46,355 nucleotides of DNA from Pseudomonas sp. GM84 (GTDB lineage Bacteria > Pseudomonadota > Gammaproteobacteria > Pseudomonadales > Pseudomonadaceae), in assembly GCF_000282535.1 (NCBI RefSeq), contig NZ_AKJC01000006.1, positions 1 through 46,355 of the forward strand, given 5' to 3'. The notes beneath the pieces were generated by a model. It ran no database searches. It worked only from the letters and a program-made list of their open reading frames with translations, and was not told the DNA's origin. A program made the position numbers and the translations under genes. Positions within the stretch are counted from its first letter, which is position 1, and each line of letters starts with the position of its first letter. Shown one piece after another: positions 33,201 to 42,506 of this stretch.

Positions 33201-33569
33201 ATGCGTCTGACTTTGCCTTCCCTTGCTCTTGGCCTGCTGATGTGCCAAGGCGCTTTCGCCGGTGACGGTAGTGCCGCCATTGGCGGTGGCCTGGGGGGTG
33301 CCCTGGGTAACGTGGTCGGTAAACAGATCGGCGGCAGCACTGGCGCGGCCATCGGCGCCGGCCTGGGTGGCGCGGCGGCCGGCGCGGTAGGTGCGAACAA
33401 GCACAGCCGTACCGAAGCCGCCATCGGCGGTGGCCTGGGCGCGGCCGGCGGCTCGATCATCGGTCGCAAGGTGGGCGGCTCGACCGGTTCGACCGTCGGT
33501 GCCGGCCTGGGCGGCGCGGCCGGTAGCGCCATCGGCAACCACATGGGCGACAAAAAGCACCATCACTGA
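33201..33569 (+). CDS. Glycine-zipper outer-membrane-type protein
   Basis: A 122-residue secreted protein with signal peptide (LPSLALGLLMCQGAFA). The mature part holds two tandem copies of about 48 residues, each starting AAIGGGLG and with GGSTG and AGLGGAA in the same places; this is the glycine-zipper (Gly-x3-Gly) pattern of proteins that insert into or line the outer membrane. It ends in a Lys-His-rich tail (GDKKHHH). The function is unknown; related small zipper proteins are associated with envelope stability. Confidence 0.82.
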   Translation: MRLTLPSLALGLLMCQGAFAGDGSAAIGGGLGGALGNVVGKQIGGSTGAAIGAGLGGAAAGAVGANKHSRTEAAIGGGLGAAGGSIIGRKVGGSTGSTVGAGLGGAAGSAIGNHMGDKKHHH

Positions 33570-33691
33570 TAGTGGGTGCGCTCAGGGCCGCCCTGCGGCC
33601 CTGATGTTCATCAATACCACCTTCATCACGACCTGCCAGACTGGCTGCTACTGTCTACTGTGCCCCTCGTGTGAAGGAACATCCCCGCCCC

Positions 33692-35521
33692 ATGAACCAG
33701 GAACTGCTCTGGGTCCTCGGCCTGCTGGCCGTCGTCATCGTGCTCTTCGTCATCAACCGCCCACGCATGGACGTGGTCGCCCTGATGGTGATTCTCGCCT
33801 TGCCCTTGTCGGGCATTCTCAGCGTCGAACAAGCCCTGGCCGGCTTCAGCGACCCCAACGTGGTGCTGATCGCCGCGCTGTTCGTGATCGGCGAGGGGTT
33901 GGTGCGCACCGGCATTGCCTATCGCATTGGCGAATGGATGAGCGAACGCGCCGGCAACAGCGAAGCACGCCTGCTGGTATTGCTGATGGTGTCGGTGGCC
34001 GGGCTGGGCTCGGTGATGAGCTCGACGGGGGTGGTAGCCATCTTCATTCCGGTAGTGCTGAGCATCGCCGCGCGCCTGCAGATCTCCCCCAGCCGGCTGA
34101 TGATGCCGCTGAGCTTCGCCGGCCTGATCAGCGGCATGCTCAGCCTGGTGGCCACGCCGCCCAACGTGGTCGTGCACAGCGAGCTGGTGCGCCACGGCCT
34201 GCCTGGCTTCAGCTTCTTCAGCTTTACCCCGTTCGGCCTGGTGGTGCTGGTGCTGGGCGTCGGCTACATGCTGCTGACCCGCCACTGGCTCAATGGCGAA
34301 GTGCGCAAGGACGGCCGGGTTGAAAGCCGCCGCACCCTGCTCGACCTGGTACTGGACTACAAGCTCAATGGCCGCGAGCGGCGCCTGCGAATCCGTCCGC
34401 AATCGCCACTGATCGGCCATACCCTGGGCGAGCTGGAATTGCGTACCCGGCATGGCGCCAACGTGATCGGCATCGAACGCCAGCACAAGTTCACCACCCG
34501 GGTGATCGCCGCCGATTCCAGCACCGTGCTGCACCAGGGCGATGTACTGCTGCTCGACCTGTTCGCCAACCGCGACGATTTGCGCACCCTGTGCCAGACC
34601 ATGCAACTGGAGCCCCTGCACTTCAAGGCCGCGTATTTCATCGATCAGTCCCAGGAGCTGGGCATGGCCGAGGTCTCGCTGCCCCCGGGCTCGAAGCTGA
34701 TTGGCAAGAGCATCCTCGAACTGGCCTTCCGTACCCGCTACGACCTCAACGTGGTCGGCCTGCGCCGCGACCAGGCGGCAATCGAAGAACAACTGGTGGA
34801 AGAGAAGCTGCGCCTGGGCGACACCCTGCTGGTGGTCGGCCCCTGGAAAGCGGTACGCCTGCTGCAAAGCCAGCCAAAGGACTTCCTGGTGCTGAGCCTT
34901 CCCGCCGAGATCGACCAGGTCGCCCCTGCCCGCACCCGTGCACCGTTTGCCTTGCTCAGCCTGGCAGTGATGGTCGGGCTGATGGTCAGCGGCGCGGTGC
35001 CCAACGTCATTGCCGCGCTGATCGGCTGCCTGCTGATGGGCGCTGGGCGCTGCATCGACATGAACAGCGCCTACCGCGCCATCCACTGGCAAAGCCTGGT
35101 GTTGATCGTCGGCATGCTGCCCTTCGCCCAGGCGTTGCAGAAAACCGGCGGCATCGACCTGGCGGTGGGTGGGCTGGTGAGCCTGCTCGGTGGCGCCGGG
35201 CCGCTGGCCATGCTGGCCTGCCTGTTCATGGTGACAGCGGTGATCGGCCTGTTCATCTCCAACACGGCCACCGCTGTACTGATGGCGCCCGTGGCGATCA
35301 GCACCGCGACGCAACTGGGCCTGTCGCCCTACCCGTTCGCCATGACCGTGGCCCTGGCTGCCTCGGCGGCGTTCATGACACCGGTGTCTTCACCGGTGAA
35401 CACCTTGGTACTCGGCCCTGGCCAGTATCGCTTCTCTGACTTCGTCAAGGTGGGTGTGCCCTTCACGTTGCTGGTGATGGTGGTGACGGTATTGATGGTG
35501 CCTTGGTTCTTTGGCTTGTAG
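33692..35521 (+). CDS. SLC13/DASS-type anion permease with two RCK_C domains
   Basis: A 609-residue transporter. Five or more helices open the chain ([40 protein letters not shown]), then two regulator-of-K+-conductance C-domains at about 200-380 ([40 protein letters not shown]), and then the second membrane half with [14 protein letters not shown], the SNT signature of the DASS family for sodium and anion. Such YfbS-type proteins carry di/tricarboxylates or sulfate. ATG at 33692 with AAGGA upstream; a GTG 21 bases earlier is possible. Confidence 0.88.
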   Translation: MNQELLWVLGLLAVVIVLFVINRPRMDVVALMVILALPLSGILSVEQALAGFSDPNVVLIAALFVIGEGLVRTGIAYRIGEWMSERAGNSEARLLVLLMVSVAGLGSVMSSTGVVAIFIPVVLSIAARLQISPSRLMMPLSFAGLISGMLSLVATPPNVVVHSELVRHGLPGFSFFSFTPFGLVVLVLGVGYMLLTRHWLNGEVRKDGRVESRRTLLDLVLDYKLNGRERRLRIRPQSPLIGHTLGELELRTRHGANVIGIERQHKFTTRVIAADSSTVLHQGDVLLLDLFANRDDLRTLCQTMQLEPLHFKAAYFIDQSQELGMAEVSLPPGSKLIGKSILELAFRTRYDLNVVGLRRDQAAIEEQLVEEKLRLGDTLLVVGPWKAVRLLQSQPKDFLVLSLPAEIDQVAPARTRAPFALLSLAVMVGLMVSGAVPNVIAALIGCLLMGAGRCIDMNSAYRAIHWQSLVLIVGMLPFAQALQKTGGIDLAVGGLVSLLGGAGPLAMLACLFMVTAVIGLFISNTATAVLMAPVAISTATQLGLSPYPFAMTVALAASAAFMTPVSSPVNTLVLGPGQYRFSDFVKVGVPFTLLVMVVTVLMVPWFFGL

Positions 35522-35675
35522 CGGCAGAGCGCGAGCAATAGTGGCAATCCGGCATTATCCTGATAGATCGCGGCAGATTGACATCAAGTACTCGGTGCAA
35601 ACACACTGAGACGTCATTGCCCCAGGTGCCTAGAGCCGTTGTCCTGGATTTCGTTTCCGCTTGTCGGTCGAGCCT

Positions 35676-37082
35676 ATGGTTTTTCCAGCACAATCGCGCC
35701 TGTTGCCCTACCTCGCGCTGTTCGGCCTCACCTTCGCCCTGACCCTGGGCGGAATCCTGGCCCGGCCAATCGAATCCCTGTCACTGTTCTGGCCCGTCAA
35801 TGCCGTGCTGGCCGGTGTGCTGTTGCGTTATCCGCGCCAGGCCGGGGTAGCCGGCTTCAGCCTGGTCTGGCTGGCCATGGTCGCTGCGGACCTGGCCTGC
35901 GGCAGCGACTGGGTGCCTGCCCTGTGGTTCAACCTGTGCAACCTGAGCGTGGTGGTAACGGTTTGGCTGCTGCTTACGCGCTTGCCTCGCCTGCACCGGC
36001 GCATGCGCACCCCGTATGGCGTACTCAGTGTGTTCGGCGCCTGCGCGGCGGGCGCCACGGTGGCGGCCAGCCTGGCCTGCGTGATGGCCGCGCCCTGGTT
36101 CGAGCAGTCCCTGCGCGCGACGTGGCTGGCCTGGTTCAGCGAACAGTTCTCGACCAGTATCCTGGTGCTGCCGGTGCTGCTCACGGCCCCTTCGGCTCGC
36201 GCGTTGCTGCGCAATACCCAGGCGATCCGCCTGGCGCCGTTGCTGGTACTACTGGGCTCGCTGGCGTTGAGCATCGTCTTTGGCGGCCCCGGGGCCATCG
36301 CCTTTCCGATCGCAGCCTTGTTATGGTGCGCCTGGACCTACTCACCCTTCCTGGTCTCGCTGCTGACGCTGACCGCTGGCAGCACGCTGATCGTCGCCGT
36401 GGCGCAAAACCTGATGCACTTCAGCCTGCCGCAAAGCGAACCTGGGGTCACGACGCTGATGTCGGCACGCCTGGGCATCGCCATGCTGGTGCTCGGCCCG
36501 CTGGTGGTCGCGTGCGTCAGCCAGGCCAACCGCAGCCTGTTGGCGCGCCTGGCGCACCAGGCCACCATCGATCATCTGACGGGCGTCCTCACCCGCAGCG
36601 CCTTCACCCGTCGCGCCAATGCCCTGCTCGAAAGCCGCCAACAGCATGCACAGGCATTGCCGCTGACCCTGATGATGCTCGACATCGATCATTTCAAGTC
36701 GATCAACGATCGCCATGGCCATGCCGTCGGCGACCAGGTGCTGCGCCAGTTCGCCCGTACCCTGCAAGACCAGTTGCACGAAGGCGAGCTGCTGGCGCGC
36801 ATGGGCGGTGAAGAGTTCGTGGTAATCCTCCCAGGCCTGGCACCGGATCGCGCCAAGTTCACCGCCGAACGCCTGCGCCGCGCCGTGCAGGACTTGCATG
36901 TGGTGCACGGCGATGCGCGCCTGCAGATTACCGTCAGCATCGGCCTGGACGGCTGCGCTGCCGACACTGACTCGCCGAGCCTGGACGCCTTGATGGCGCG
37001 CGCCGATGAGGCGCTGTACCGCGCCAAGGCCCATGGGCGCAATCGGGTCGAACAGGCCCTGGCACAGCGCCAGAGGGTCTGA
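35676..37082 (+). CDS. MASE1-GGDEF diguanylate cyclase lacking the I-site
   Basis: A 468-residue membrane cyclase. The N-terminal 300 residues carry the MASE1-type sensor (SLFWPVNAVLAGVLLRYPRQ, WFSEQFSTSILVLPVLLTAP) with about eight helices. The GGDEF domain follows (DHLTGVLTRSAFTRR, LMMLDIDHFKSINDRHGH, MGGEEFVVILP) and has an active GGEEF motif. At the inhibitory position the residues are HEGE rather than RxxD, so the I-site is missing and product inhibition is not expected. Only one base separates its stop from the stop of the convergent TSUP gene. The ATG at 35676 is preferred over a TTG 15 bases upstream. Confidence 0.92.
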   Translation: MVFPAQSRLLPYLALFGLTFALTLGGILARPIESLSLFWPVNAVLAGVLLRYPRQAGVAGFSLVWLAMVAADLACGSDWVPALWFNLCNLSVVVTVWLLLTRLPRLHRRMRTPYGVLSVFGACAAGATVAASLACVMAAPWFEQSLRATWLAWFSEQFSTSILVLPVLLTAPSARALLRNTQAIRLAPLLVLLGSLALSIVFGGPGAIAFPIAALLWCAWTYSPFLVSLLTLTAGSTLIVAVAQNLMHFSLPQSEPGVTTLMSARLGIAMLVLGPLVVACVSQANRSLLARLAHQATIDHLTGVLTRSAFTRRANALLESRQQHAQALPLTLMMLDIDHFKSINDRHGHAVGDQVLRQFARTLQDQLHEGELLARMGGEEFVVILPGLAPDRAKFTAERLRRAVQDLHVVHGDARLQITVSIGLDGCAADTDSPSLDALMARADEALYRAKAHGRNRVEQALAQRQRV

Positions 37083-37083
37083 C

Positions 37084-37845
37084 TCAGCCTGCCAGCAAGT
37101 CCCAGGACAGCTTGGCGATGAGCACGCACAGCAGCACCAGGAACAAGCCACGGACAAAGCCGGCACCCTTGCGCACCGCCAGCCAGGTGCCGGTAAGGGC
37201 GCCAAGGATGTTGCACGCGGCCATCGGCAGGGCAATGGCGTACAGCACATTGCCGGACGGCACGAAGAACACCAGCGCCGCCAGGTTGGTGGCGATGTTG
37301 ACGACCTTGGCCGACGCCGAGGCATGCAGGAAGTCCAGGGCGAAGAAGCGGACGAACAGGAAGATCAGGAAGCTGCCGGTGCCTGGCCCGAACAGGCCGT
37401 CATAGAAGCCGATGGCGCCGCCGATCAGCACAGCCAGGCACTGTTCCTTGGGGCCGATCCTGGCCGGTTTGTGCAAGGTGCCGAAATCCTTCTTGCAGAA
37501 GGTGTAGATCGCCATCAGCACGATCAGCACCAGCACCGCCGGGCGCATCACGCTGGGCGGCACCAGCGACACCGTGGCCGCACCGGCGAAGGACATGACG
37601 AAGGCACTGAGTGCCGCGGGCACGATCAAGCCCCAGTCCAGGGTCACCCTGCGAATGAACGAGCGCGCGGCAAAGGCTGTGCCGCACACCGACGCCAGCT
37701 TGTTGCTGCCCAGCAAGGCCGCTGGTTGCGCCGTGGGCAGCACATTGAACAGCGCCGGGATCTGGATCAGCCCGCCACCGCCGACGGCGGCATCGATCAG
37801 ACCGGCGGCGAAAGCGAACACGGAAAGTACGGCGATATCCATCAT
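37084..37845 (-). CDS. TSUP/TauE-SafE-family permease
   Basis: A 253-residue transporter of the sulfite-exporter TauE/SafE family with about eight helices. The duplicated motif is visible as GLIDAAVGGGGLIQIPALF in the first half and GFYDGLFGPGTGSFL in the second. Family members export sulfite, sulfonates or related anions. ATG at 37845 is the second of two in tandem; the frame extends further to a TTG. It is divergent from a LysR gene across 100 bp, which may control it. Confidence 0.88.
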   Translation of the reverse strand: MMDIAVLSVFAFAAGLIDAAVGGGGLIQIPALFNVLPTAQPAALLGSNKLASVCGTAFAARSFIRRVTLDWGLIVPAALSAFVMSFAGAATVSLVPPSVMRPAVLVLIVLMAIYTFCKKDFGTLHKPARIGPKEQCLAVLIGGAIGFYDGLFGPGTGSFLIFLFVRFFALDFLHASASAKVVNIATNLAALVFFVPSGNVLYAIALPMAACNILGALTGTWLAVRKGAGFVRGLFLVLLCVLIAKLSWDLLAG

Positions 37846-37945
37846 GACGCGGTTCCAGGCAATGAAGGCAGGCTGCAAGGCTAATCAAAGCGGCGCGCTT
37901 GTGGTGAAATGCCACATTGCGAAAACTGCAACGAGGAACCCTTGT

Positions 37946-38866
37946 ATGGCATTGGACATGCTGCGTGAAATCCAGGCCTTCGTCAGCGTCGCGCACAAGC
38001 GCAGCTTCGTCGCCGCGGCACGTGCGCTGGGCCGTTCACCCAGCGCAATTACCCGCGCGGTGCAGGCGCTGGAAGACAACACCGGGTGCAAGCTGCTCAA
38101 CCGCAACGCCAACTCGGTAACCCTCAGTGAAGCCGGAGAGCGCTTGCTGCCCCATGCCGAACGCTTGCTGGATGTGCAACGGGATGCCACAGATGAACTG
38201 GCTGCACTCAGCGGCAGCGCCCAAGGCTGGATTCGCTTTGCCGTGCCGCAGCTGCTCGGTGAACACGTACTGCCGGGCATGCTCGCGGCCTTTACCCAGC
38301 GCCACCCGCAGGTGACCCTGGACGTCCAGTACCGCGATGAGGCCATCGACCCGTTGCTGGGCAAGCTCGATTTCGTGGTACGCGGTGCGTTTCCTCAATC
38401 GAGCGAGTTGATTGGCTATCCGTTGTGGCGCTACCGCCGGCATCTTTATGCAAGCCCCGAGTACCTGGCCCGCGCAGGCATCCCACAAGGGCCGGAAGAC
38501 CTGGCCGGGCATGCGCTGATCCTGCACACCGCGCCTCGCATCCTGAAGGCCTGGCACTTCTGCCGCGACACCAGCATCACCAGCGTGCGCCCGCACCCAC
38601 GCTTGCGCCTGAGCTCGGGCGATGCGGTCTATCACAGTACCTTGGCCGGCGCCGGCATTGCCCGCCTGGCAGACTGGGTGGGTGAACCCCAGGTTCGCGC
38701 TGGGCGCCTGGTACGGGTATGCGCGAATTACCGGCTGACCTCCAGCACCGGGCAGGATCCGCAGATGCATGCGGTGTACCCGGCCGGTGATCTGCCGGCG
38801 CGTGTGCGGGAACTGTTGCTGGCCTTGCGCCGGGCTGGTGAGGCGGCCACTGAACAGCCCCGATAA
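37946..38866 (+). CDS. LysR-family regulator, divergent from the TSUP permease
   Basis: A 306-residue LysR regulator. HTH in LREIQAFVSVAHKRSFVAAA and GRSPSAITRAVQALEDNTGC, and then the effector domain with GWIRFAVPQLLGEHVLPG and VRGAFPQSSELIGYPLW. ACGAGGAA upstream and the position of the HTH define the ATG at 37946. The divergent permease start is 100 bp away, so the permease is the likely target. Confidence 0.9.
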   Translation: MALDMLREIQAFVSVAHKRSFVAAARALGRSPSAITRAVQALEDNTGCKLLNRNANSVTLSEAGERLLPHAERLLDVQRDATDELAALSGSAQGWIRFAVPQLLGEHVLPGMLAAFTQRHPQVTLDVQYRDEAIDPLLGKLDFVVRGAFPQSSELIGYPLWRYRRHLYASPEYLARAGIPQGPEDLAGHALILHTAPRILKAWHFCRDTSITSVRPHPRLRLSSGDAVYHSTLAGAGIARLADWVGEPQVRAGRLVRVCANYRLTSSTGQDPQMHAVYPAGDLPARVRELLLALRRAGEAATEQPR

Positions 38867-39115
38867 AGGCTGTTCAAATTCTGTTCAATTTAACAGAGCC
38901 CGCCGCCGACATGGCCTACAGCGTTTTATCCACAGACCTACCCACGTTTTTTGTGGACAGATTTTCCCATGTAAAGAAGGACTTATAGCACGGCGCCCAA
39001 CAAATGACCGCCCTTCTGTCGCGACCCATTGTGACGCGAGGAGCGCACGTGAAAACGAATTGCAGCTATCGCCGGTCCAGCCGTGAAACCGAGTAGCCCT
39101 GTAAAAACGCAGAAT

Positions 39116-39199
39116 TCAGCCTGGCGGAATGGTGCCGAGCAAACCAATCAGAATGGTCAGCAGCAGAAAGCCACCCAGAAACAACGTGAGCTTGCCCAT
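39116..39199 (-). CDS. 27-residue single-helix membrane peptide
   Basis: ATG preceded by AAAGAGG at a spacing of five bases, 27 codons, TGA. The peptide starts MGKLTLFLGGFLLLTILI and ends LLGTIPPG, that is, one membrane helix with a short basic N-terminus. The hydrophobicity, clean Shine-Dalgarno and length are those of known small membrane regulators. No family known to me. It is an island in a gap: the plus-strand frames there are shadows. Confidence 0.6.
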   Translation of the reverse strand: MGKLTLFLGGFLLLTILIGLLGTIPPG

Positions 39200-39316
39200 T
39201 GGAACCTCTTTAACGTGATGTTGGGACAAGCGCATTGTCGACTTGAGGCTGATACGGTTACAGATTCAGGTTCGACGAAAAAAAGCGGATCAGATGCTGC
39301 GATGAACTGACCCGTT

Positions 39317-39333
39317 GTTCACGAAGTGTGAAC
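39317..39333. promoter_or_regulatory. Dyad GTTCAC-N5-GTGAAC with T-N11-A core upstream of leuC-like gene
   Basis: A 17-bp perfect dyad ending 84 bp before the leuC-like ATG. Its core, from T at 39319 to A at 39331, fits the T-N11-A LysR box; a LysR gene lies in the same cluster. Confidence 0.5.
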
Positions 39334-39417
39334 CCAGGCTGTCCATCTGGCATGTTTATTCAGATTGGCGACTCGATAAGCTGGTGCCACGCCTCCAACA
39401 TCGGGTAGCTGACCGTG

Positions 39418-40839
39418 ATGAATACCCCCAAGACGCTCTACCAGAAGCATATCGATGCACACACCGTGTGCGAGCTGGACGACCAGGGCCATGTGCTGCT
39501 TTACATCGACCGCCAGGTGGCCAACGAATACACCAGCCCACAAGCCTTCAGCGGCCTGCGCGAAGCCGGCAGGAAGGTCTGGCGGCCCTCGGCGACCCTG
39601 TGCGTAGTCGACCACGTCAACCCCACGGCCCCCGAACGCGACGCCACGATGCCCGACGCCGGCGGCGCCTTGCAGGTGGACTACTTCGCACGCAACTGCC
39701 AGGACTTTGGCCTCGAACTGTTCGACGTGCTGGACAAGCGCCAGGGCATCGAGCATGTCGTGGCCCCGGAGCAAGGCTTCATCCTCCCCGGTATGGTGGT
39801 GGCCGCTGGCGACAGCCATACCACCACCTACGGCGCACTGGGTGCATTCGGCTTCGGCATCGGCACCTCGGAAATCGAACACCTGCTGGCCACCCAGACG
39901 CTGGTCTACAAACGCCTGAAAAGCATGCGCGTCACGGTCGATGGCTTACCGGGCGCGGGGTTGGTGTCCAAGGACATCATCATGGCGTTGATCCGCCAGA
40001 TCGGTGCGTCAGGGGCCACCGGCTACGCCATCGAGTTCACTGGCCCGGCCATTCACGCACTCAGCGTCGAAGCGCGCATGACCATCTGCAACATGGCCGT
40101 CGAAGCCGGCGCACGCGGTGCCTTCATGGCCCCGGACGAAAAAGTGTTCGCCTACCTGGCCGACAAGCCTCGCGCCCCCAAAGGTGCTCAGTGGGAGCAA
40201 GCGGTAGCGCAGTGGCGCAGTCTGTTCAGCGACCCCGGCGCGACCTTCGACCGCGAGGTGCAGCTGCATGTGGCCGACCTGCAACCGATGGTGACCTGGG
40301 GCACCAGCCCCGACCAGGCGGCGGCCATTACCGACCGCGTACCCGATCCGCTGCAGGAGCCCGACCTGATCCTGCGCCATGACCTGGAGCGCGCCTTGCG
40401 CTACATGGGCCTGCAACCGGGCACCGCGCTCGACAGCATCGCCATCAGCCACGCCTTCATCGGCTCCTGCACCAATGCTCGCATCGAAGACCTGCGCGAT
40501 GCCGCCCGTGTGGTCAAAGGGCGCAAGGTGGCTGAGGGGGTGCGGGCGATGATCGTGCCCGGCTCCACGGCCGTGCGCGAGCATGCCGAAGCAGAGGGCC
40601 TGGCGCAGATTTTCCGTGAAGCCGGCTTCGAATGGCGACAGTCCGGTTGCTCGATGTGCCTGGCCATGAACGACGATGTGCTGCGCCCCGGCGACCGCTG
40701 CGCCTCCAGCACCAACCGCAATTTCGAAGGCCGCCAGGGCCAAGGGGCGCGCACCCACCTGATGAGCCCCGCCATGGTCGCTGCCGCCGCCGTGACCGGG
40801 CGCCTGACCGATGTTCGCTCACTGGCACTGGAGGCCTGA
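39418..40839 (+). CDS. LeuC-like hydro-lyase, large subunit (catabolic paralogue likely)
   Basis: A 473-residue aconitase-superfamily large subunit. TLYQKHIDAHTV and GMVVAAGDSHTTTYGALGAF are the LeuC N-terminal signatures; the 4Fe-4S cysteines are in GSCTNARIEDLRDAA and SGCSMCLAMNDD. LeuC isomerises 2- to 3-isopropylmalate through dehydration; relatives hydrate citraconate or dimethylmaleate. There is no leuB and no leu leader here, but a 2-hydroxycarboxylate transporter and a LysR gene follow, so I doubt the biosynthetic role. The ATG at 39418 is the second of GTG-ATG. leuD-like gene starts after one base. Confidence 0.88.
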   Translation: MNTPKTLYQKHIDAHTVCELDDQGHVLLYIDRQVANEYTSPQAFSGLREAGRKVWRPSATLCVVDHVNPTAPERDATMPDAGGALQVDYFARNCQDFGLELFDVLDKRQGIEHVVAPEQGFILPGMVVAAGDSHTTTYGALGAFGFGIGTSEIEHLLATQTLVYKRLKSMRVTVDGLPGAGLVSKDIIMALIRQIGASGATGYAIEFTGPAIHALSVEARMTICNMAVEAGARGAFMAPDEKVFAYLADKPRAPKGAQWEQAVAQWRSLFSDPGATFDREVQLHVADLQPMVTWGTSPDQAAAITDRVPDPLQEPDLILRHDLERALRYMGLQPGTALDSIAISHAFIGSCTNARIEDLRDAARVVKGRKVAEGVRAMIVPGSTAVREHAEAEGLAQIFREAGFEWRQSGCSMCLAMNDDVLRPGDRCASSTNRNFEGRQGQGARTHLMSPAMVAAAAVTGRLTDVRSLALEA

Positions 40840-40840
40840 C

Positions 40841-41449
40841 ATGCAACCGTTCGATTTCGTAGAAGGTGTGGCCGCGCCTATCCTGGCCGCCAACGTCGAC
40901 ACCGATGTCATCATGCCCAAGCAGTTTCTCAAGGGTATCGACCGCAGCGGGCTCGACCGTGGGGCGTTCTTCGACCTGCGTTTTTTGCCCGACGGCTCGC
41001 CCAACCCCGAGTTCGTGCTCAACCAGGCGCCCTGGGACAACAGCAGCTTCCTGGTAGTCGGCCCGAACTTCGGCTGCGGGTCGAGCCGCGAGCATGCCGT
41101 GTGGGGGCTCAAGCAGTTGGGCATCCGGGCGTTGATCGGCACCACCTTCGCCGGCATCTTCTACGACAACTGCCAACGCAATGGCGTGCTGACCATTCAG
41201 TTGCCACCCGCCGATCACAGGGCCCTGAGCACCGCCATCAGCCAACCGGGCGCGGCGCATATCGCGGTCGACCTGCAAGCCCAGCAGATCGTGCTGGTCG
41301 ATGGCCGTGCACTGGCCTTCGACATCGACACCCTGCGCAAGCAGGCCCTGCTGCAGGGGCTGGACGCCATCGGCAGTACCCTGCTGCGCACTGAACAGAT
41401 CCGCCGCTTCGAAGCCGGCCACCTGCACGCCAACCCCTGGCTGGCCTGA
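40841..41449 (+). CDS. LeuD-like hydro-lyase, small subunit
   Basis: A 202-residue small subunit (swivelling domain). VDTDVIMPKQFLKGIDRSGL and FGCGSSREHAVWGLKQLGI are the LeuD/aconitase swivel signatures; the latter binds substrate with Ser-Arg. Normal LeuD length. Separated by one base from the large-subunit stop, so both are made together. Its product completes the dehydratase; the exact acid (isopropylmalate, methylmalate or similar) cannot be settled from sequence alone. Confidence 0.9.
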   Translation: MQPFDFVEGVAAPILAANVDTDVIMPKQFLKGIDRSGLDRGAFFDLRFLPDGSPNPEFVLNQAPWDNSSFLVVGPNFGCGSSREHAVWGLKQLGIRALIGTTFAGIFYDNCQRNGVLTIQLPPADHRALSTAISQPGAAHIAVDLQAQQIVLVDGRALAFDIDTLRKQALLQGLDAIGSTLLRTEQIRRFEAGHLHANPWLA

Positions 41450-41464
41450 CACGGCTTGCCCGCT

Positions 41465-42391
41465 TCAGTTCGCCCGCAGGCGGCTGAAGCGGGATTCAAG
41501 AAACTCCACGCAAACCCGCAGTTTCGCCGAGTCTGCCAGGCGCGTCGGGTACACCGCCCAGACGTTGGCACTCTGGCTGTAGTCGTGGAGCACCTGCACC
41601 AGGCGGCCTTGCTCCAGCAATGGCTGCACATCCCACATCGAGCGCAACAGCACGCCCCGGTGATTGAGCGCCCATTGCAGGACGATTTCACCGTTGTTGG
41701 AAGACAGCCTGCCATTGACCCGCACGTTCTCTTCCCTGTCGCCGCTGCGCAGTTGCCAGACACCAAAGGGGTTGTTGCGCTCCTTGAGTACCAGGCAGTC
41801 ATGCTGCGCCAGGTCGTCCAGGGTCATCGGCACGCCACGCTGCTGCAGGTACTCGGGCGTCGCACAGAGCACCCGGCGGTTGGCCACCAGCTGGCGGCTG
41901 ATGTGCTGCCCCGGCAGGTCATCGCCTACGCGGATTTCCAGATCGAAGCCTTCGGCGACGATATCCACCACCCGGTCGAACACATCCAGACGGATTTCAA
42001 GGTCTGGGTAGGCGCCAGACAACTCGGCAATCGCCGGTGCCACATAGTTGCGGCCGAAACCGAAGCTGCTGCACACGTGCAGCAACCCCCGCGGCGCCTT
42101 GCGCACCTGGCCCAGGTCGCTGATGAAGTCATCCAGGTTGTCGAGAATCCGCACCGCCCACTGCTGTGCGCGCACCCCCGCATCGGTCAGGGCGATGCGC
42201 CGGGTGGTGCGGTGCAGCAACCGCGTGCCCAGGGTGTCTTCGAGGATCTTGATGCGTTTGCTGACATAGGCCGGCGACTGGTCCAGCGCCTGTGCCGCGC
42301 CAGCAAAGCTGCCCTTGCGAACGACCGTGAGGAACACCCGCAGGTCATCGGGCAGCGGCGATTCTTCATGTTTCGTGTTCATAGCGTGCAT
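41465..42391 (-). CDS. LysR-family regulator of the leuCD-like/2HCT cluster
   Basis: A 308-residue LysR regulator: LRVFLTVVRKGSFAGAAQAL, SPAYVSKRIKILEDTLGTRL form the HTH; the effector domain includes LEIRVGDDLPGQHISRQLVA. It lies between leuD-like and the 2HCT transporter, facing left, head to head with the transporter (115-bp gap) and tail to tail with leuD. It most likely controls both. ATG could also be at 42382, three codons on; no strong Shine-Dalgarno decides. Confidence 0.88.
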   Translation of the reverse strand: MHAMNTKHEESPLPDDLRVFLTVVRKGSFAGAAQALDQSPAYVSKRIKILEDTLGTRLLHRTTRRIALTDAGVRAQQWAVRILDNLDDFISDLGQVRKAPRGLLHVCSSFGFGRNYVAPAIAELSGAYPDLEIRLDVFDRVVDIVAEGFDLEIRVGDDLPGQHISRQLVANRRVLCATPEYLQQRGVPMTLDDLAQHDCLVLKERNNPFGVWQLRSGDREENVRVNGRLSSNNGEIVLQWALNHRGVLLRSMWDVQPLLEQGRLVQVLHDYSQSANVWAVYPTRLADSAKLRVCVEFLESRFSRLRAN

Positions 42392-42506
42392 GGATGTCTT
42401 GTTTTTTCACGATTCGGCGAAGGATAGCATCTCTCGAAGCTGGGTAATCCCGTGACCCAATGCCAGCCACTTCCTCCTCGCACAACAACAAACAGAGGAC
42501 TCGCAC

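Noticed and set aside
33626..35314. 562-codon His/Gln-rich minus-strand frame
   Set aside because: Antisense to the SLC13 permease, a typical long shadow in high-GC DNA; composition shows no domain.
38926..38964. TTATCCACA and a mirror-like TGTGGACAG, resembling DnaA boxes
   Set aside because: One perfect box and one poor one, no AT-rich unwinding region or dnaA/gyrB neighbours, so not an origin; may be chance.
39050..39097. 15-codon GTG frame after GAGGAG
   Set aside because: Too short and no hydrophobic or leader-type content; nothing downstream on this strand for 300 bp to control.
39418..41449. Annotating the pair simply as leucine-biosynthetic leuC/leuD
   Set aside because: Context (2HCT transporter, LysR, no leuB) argues against it, so symbols were left empty.
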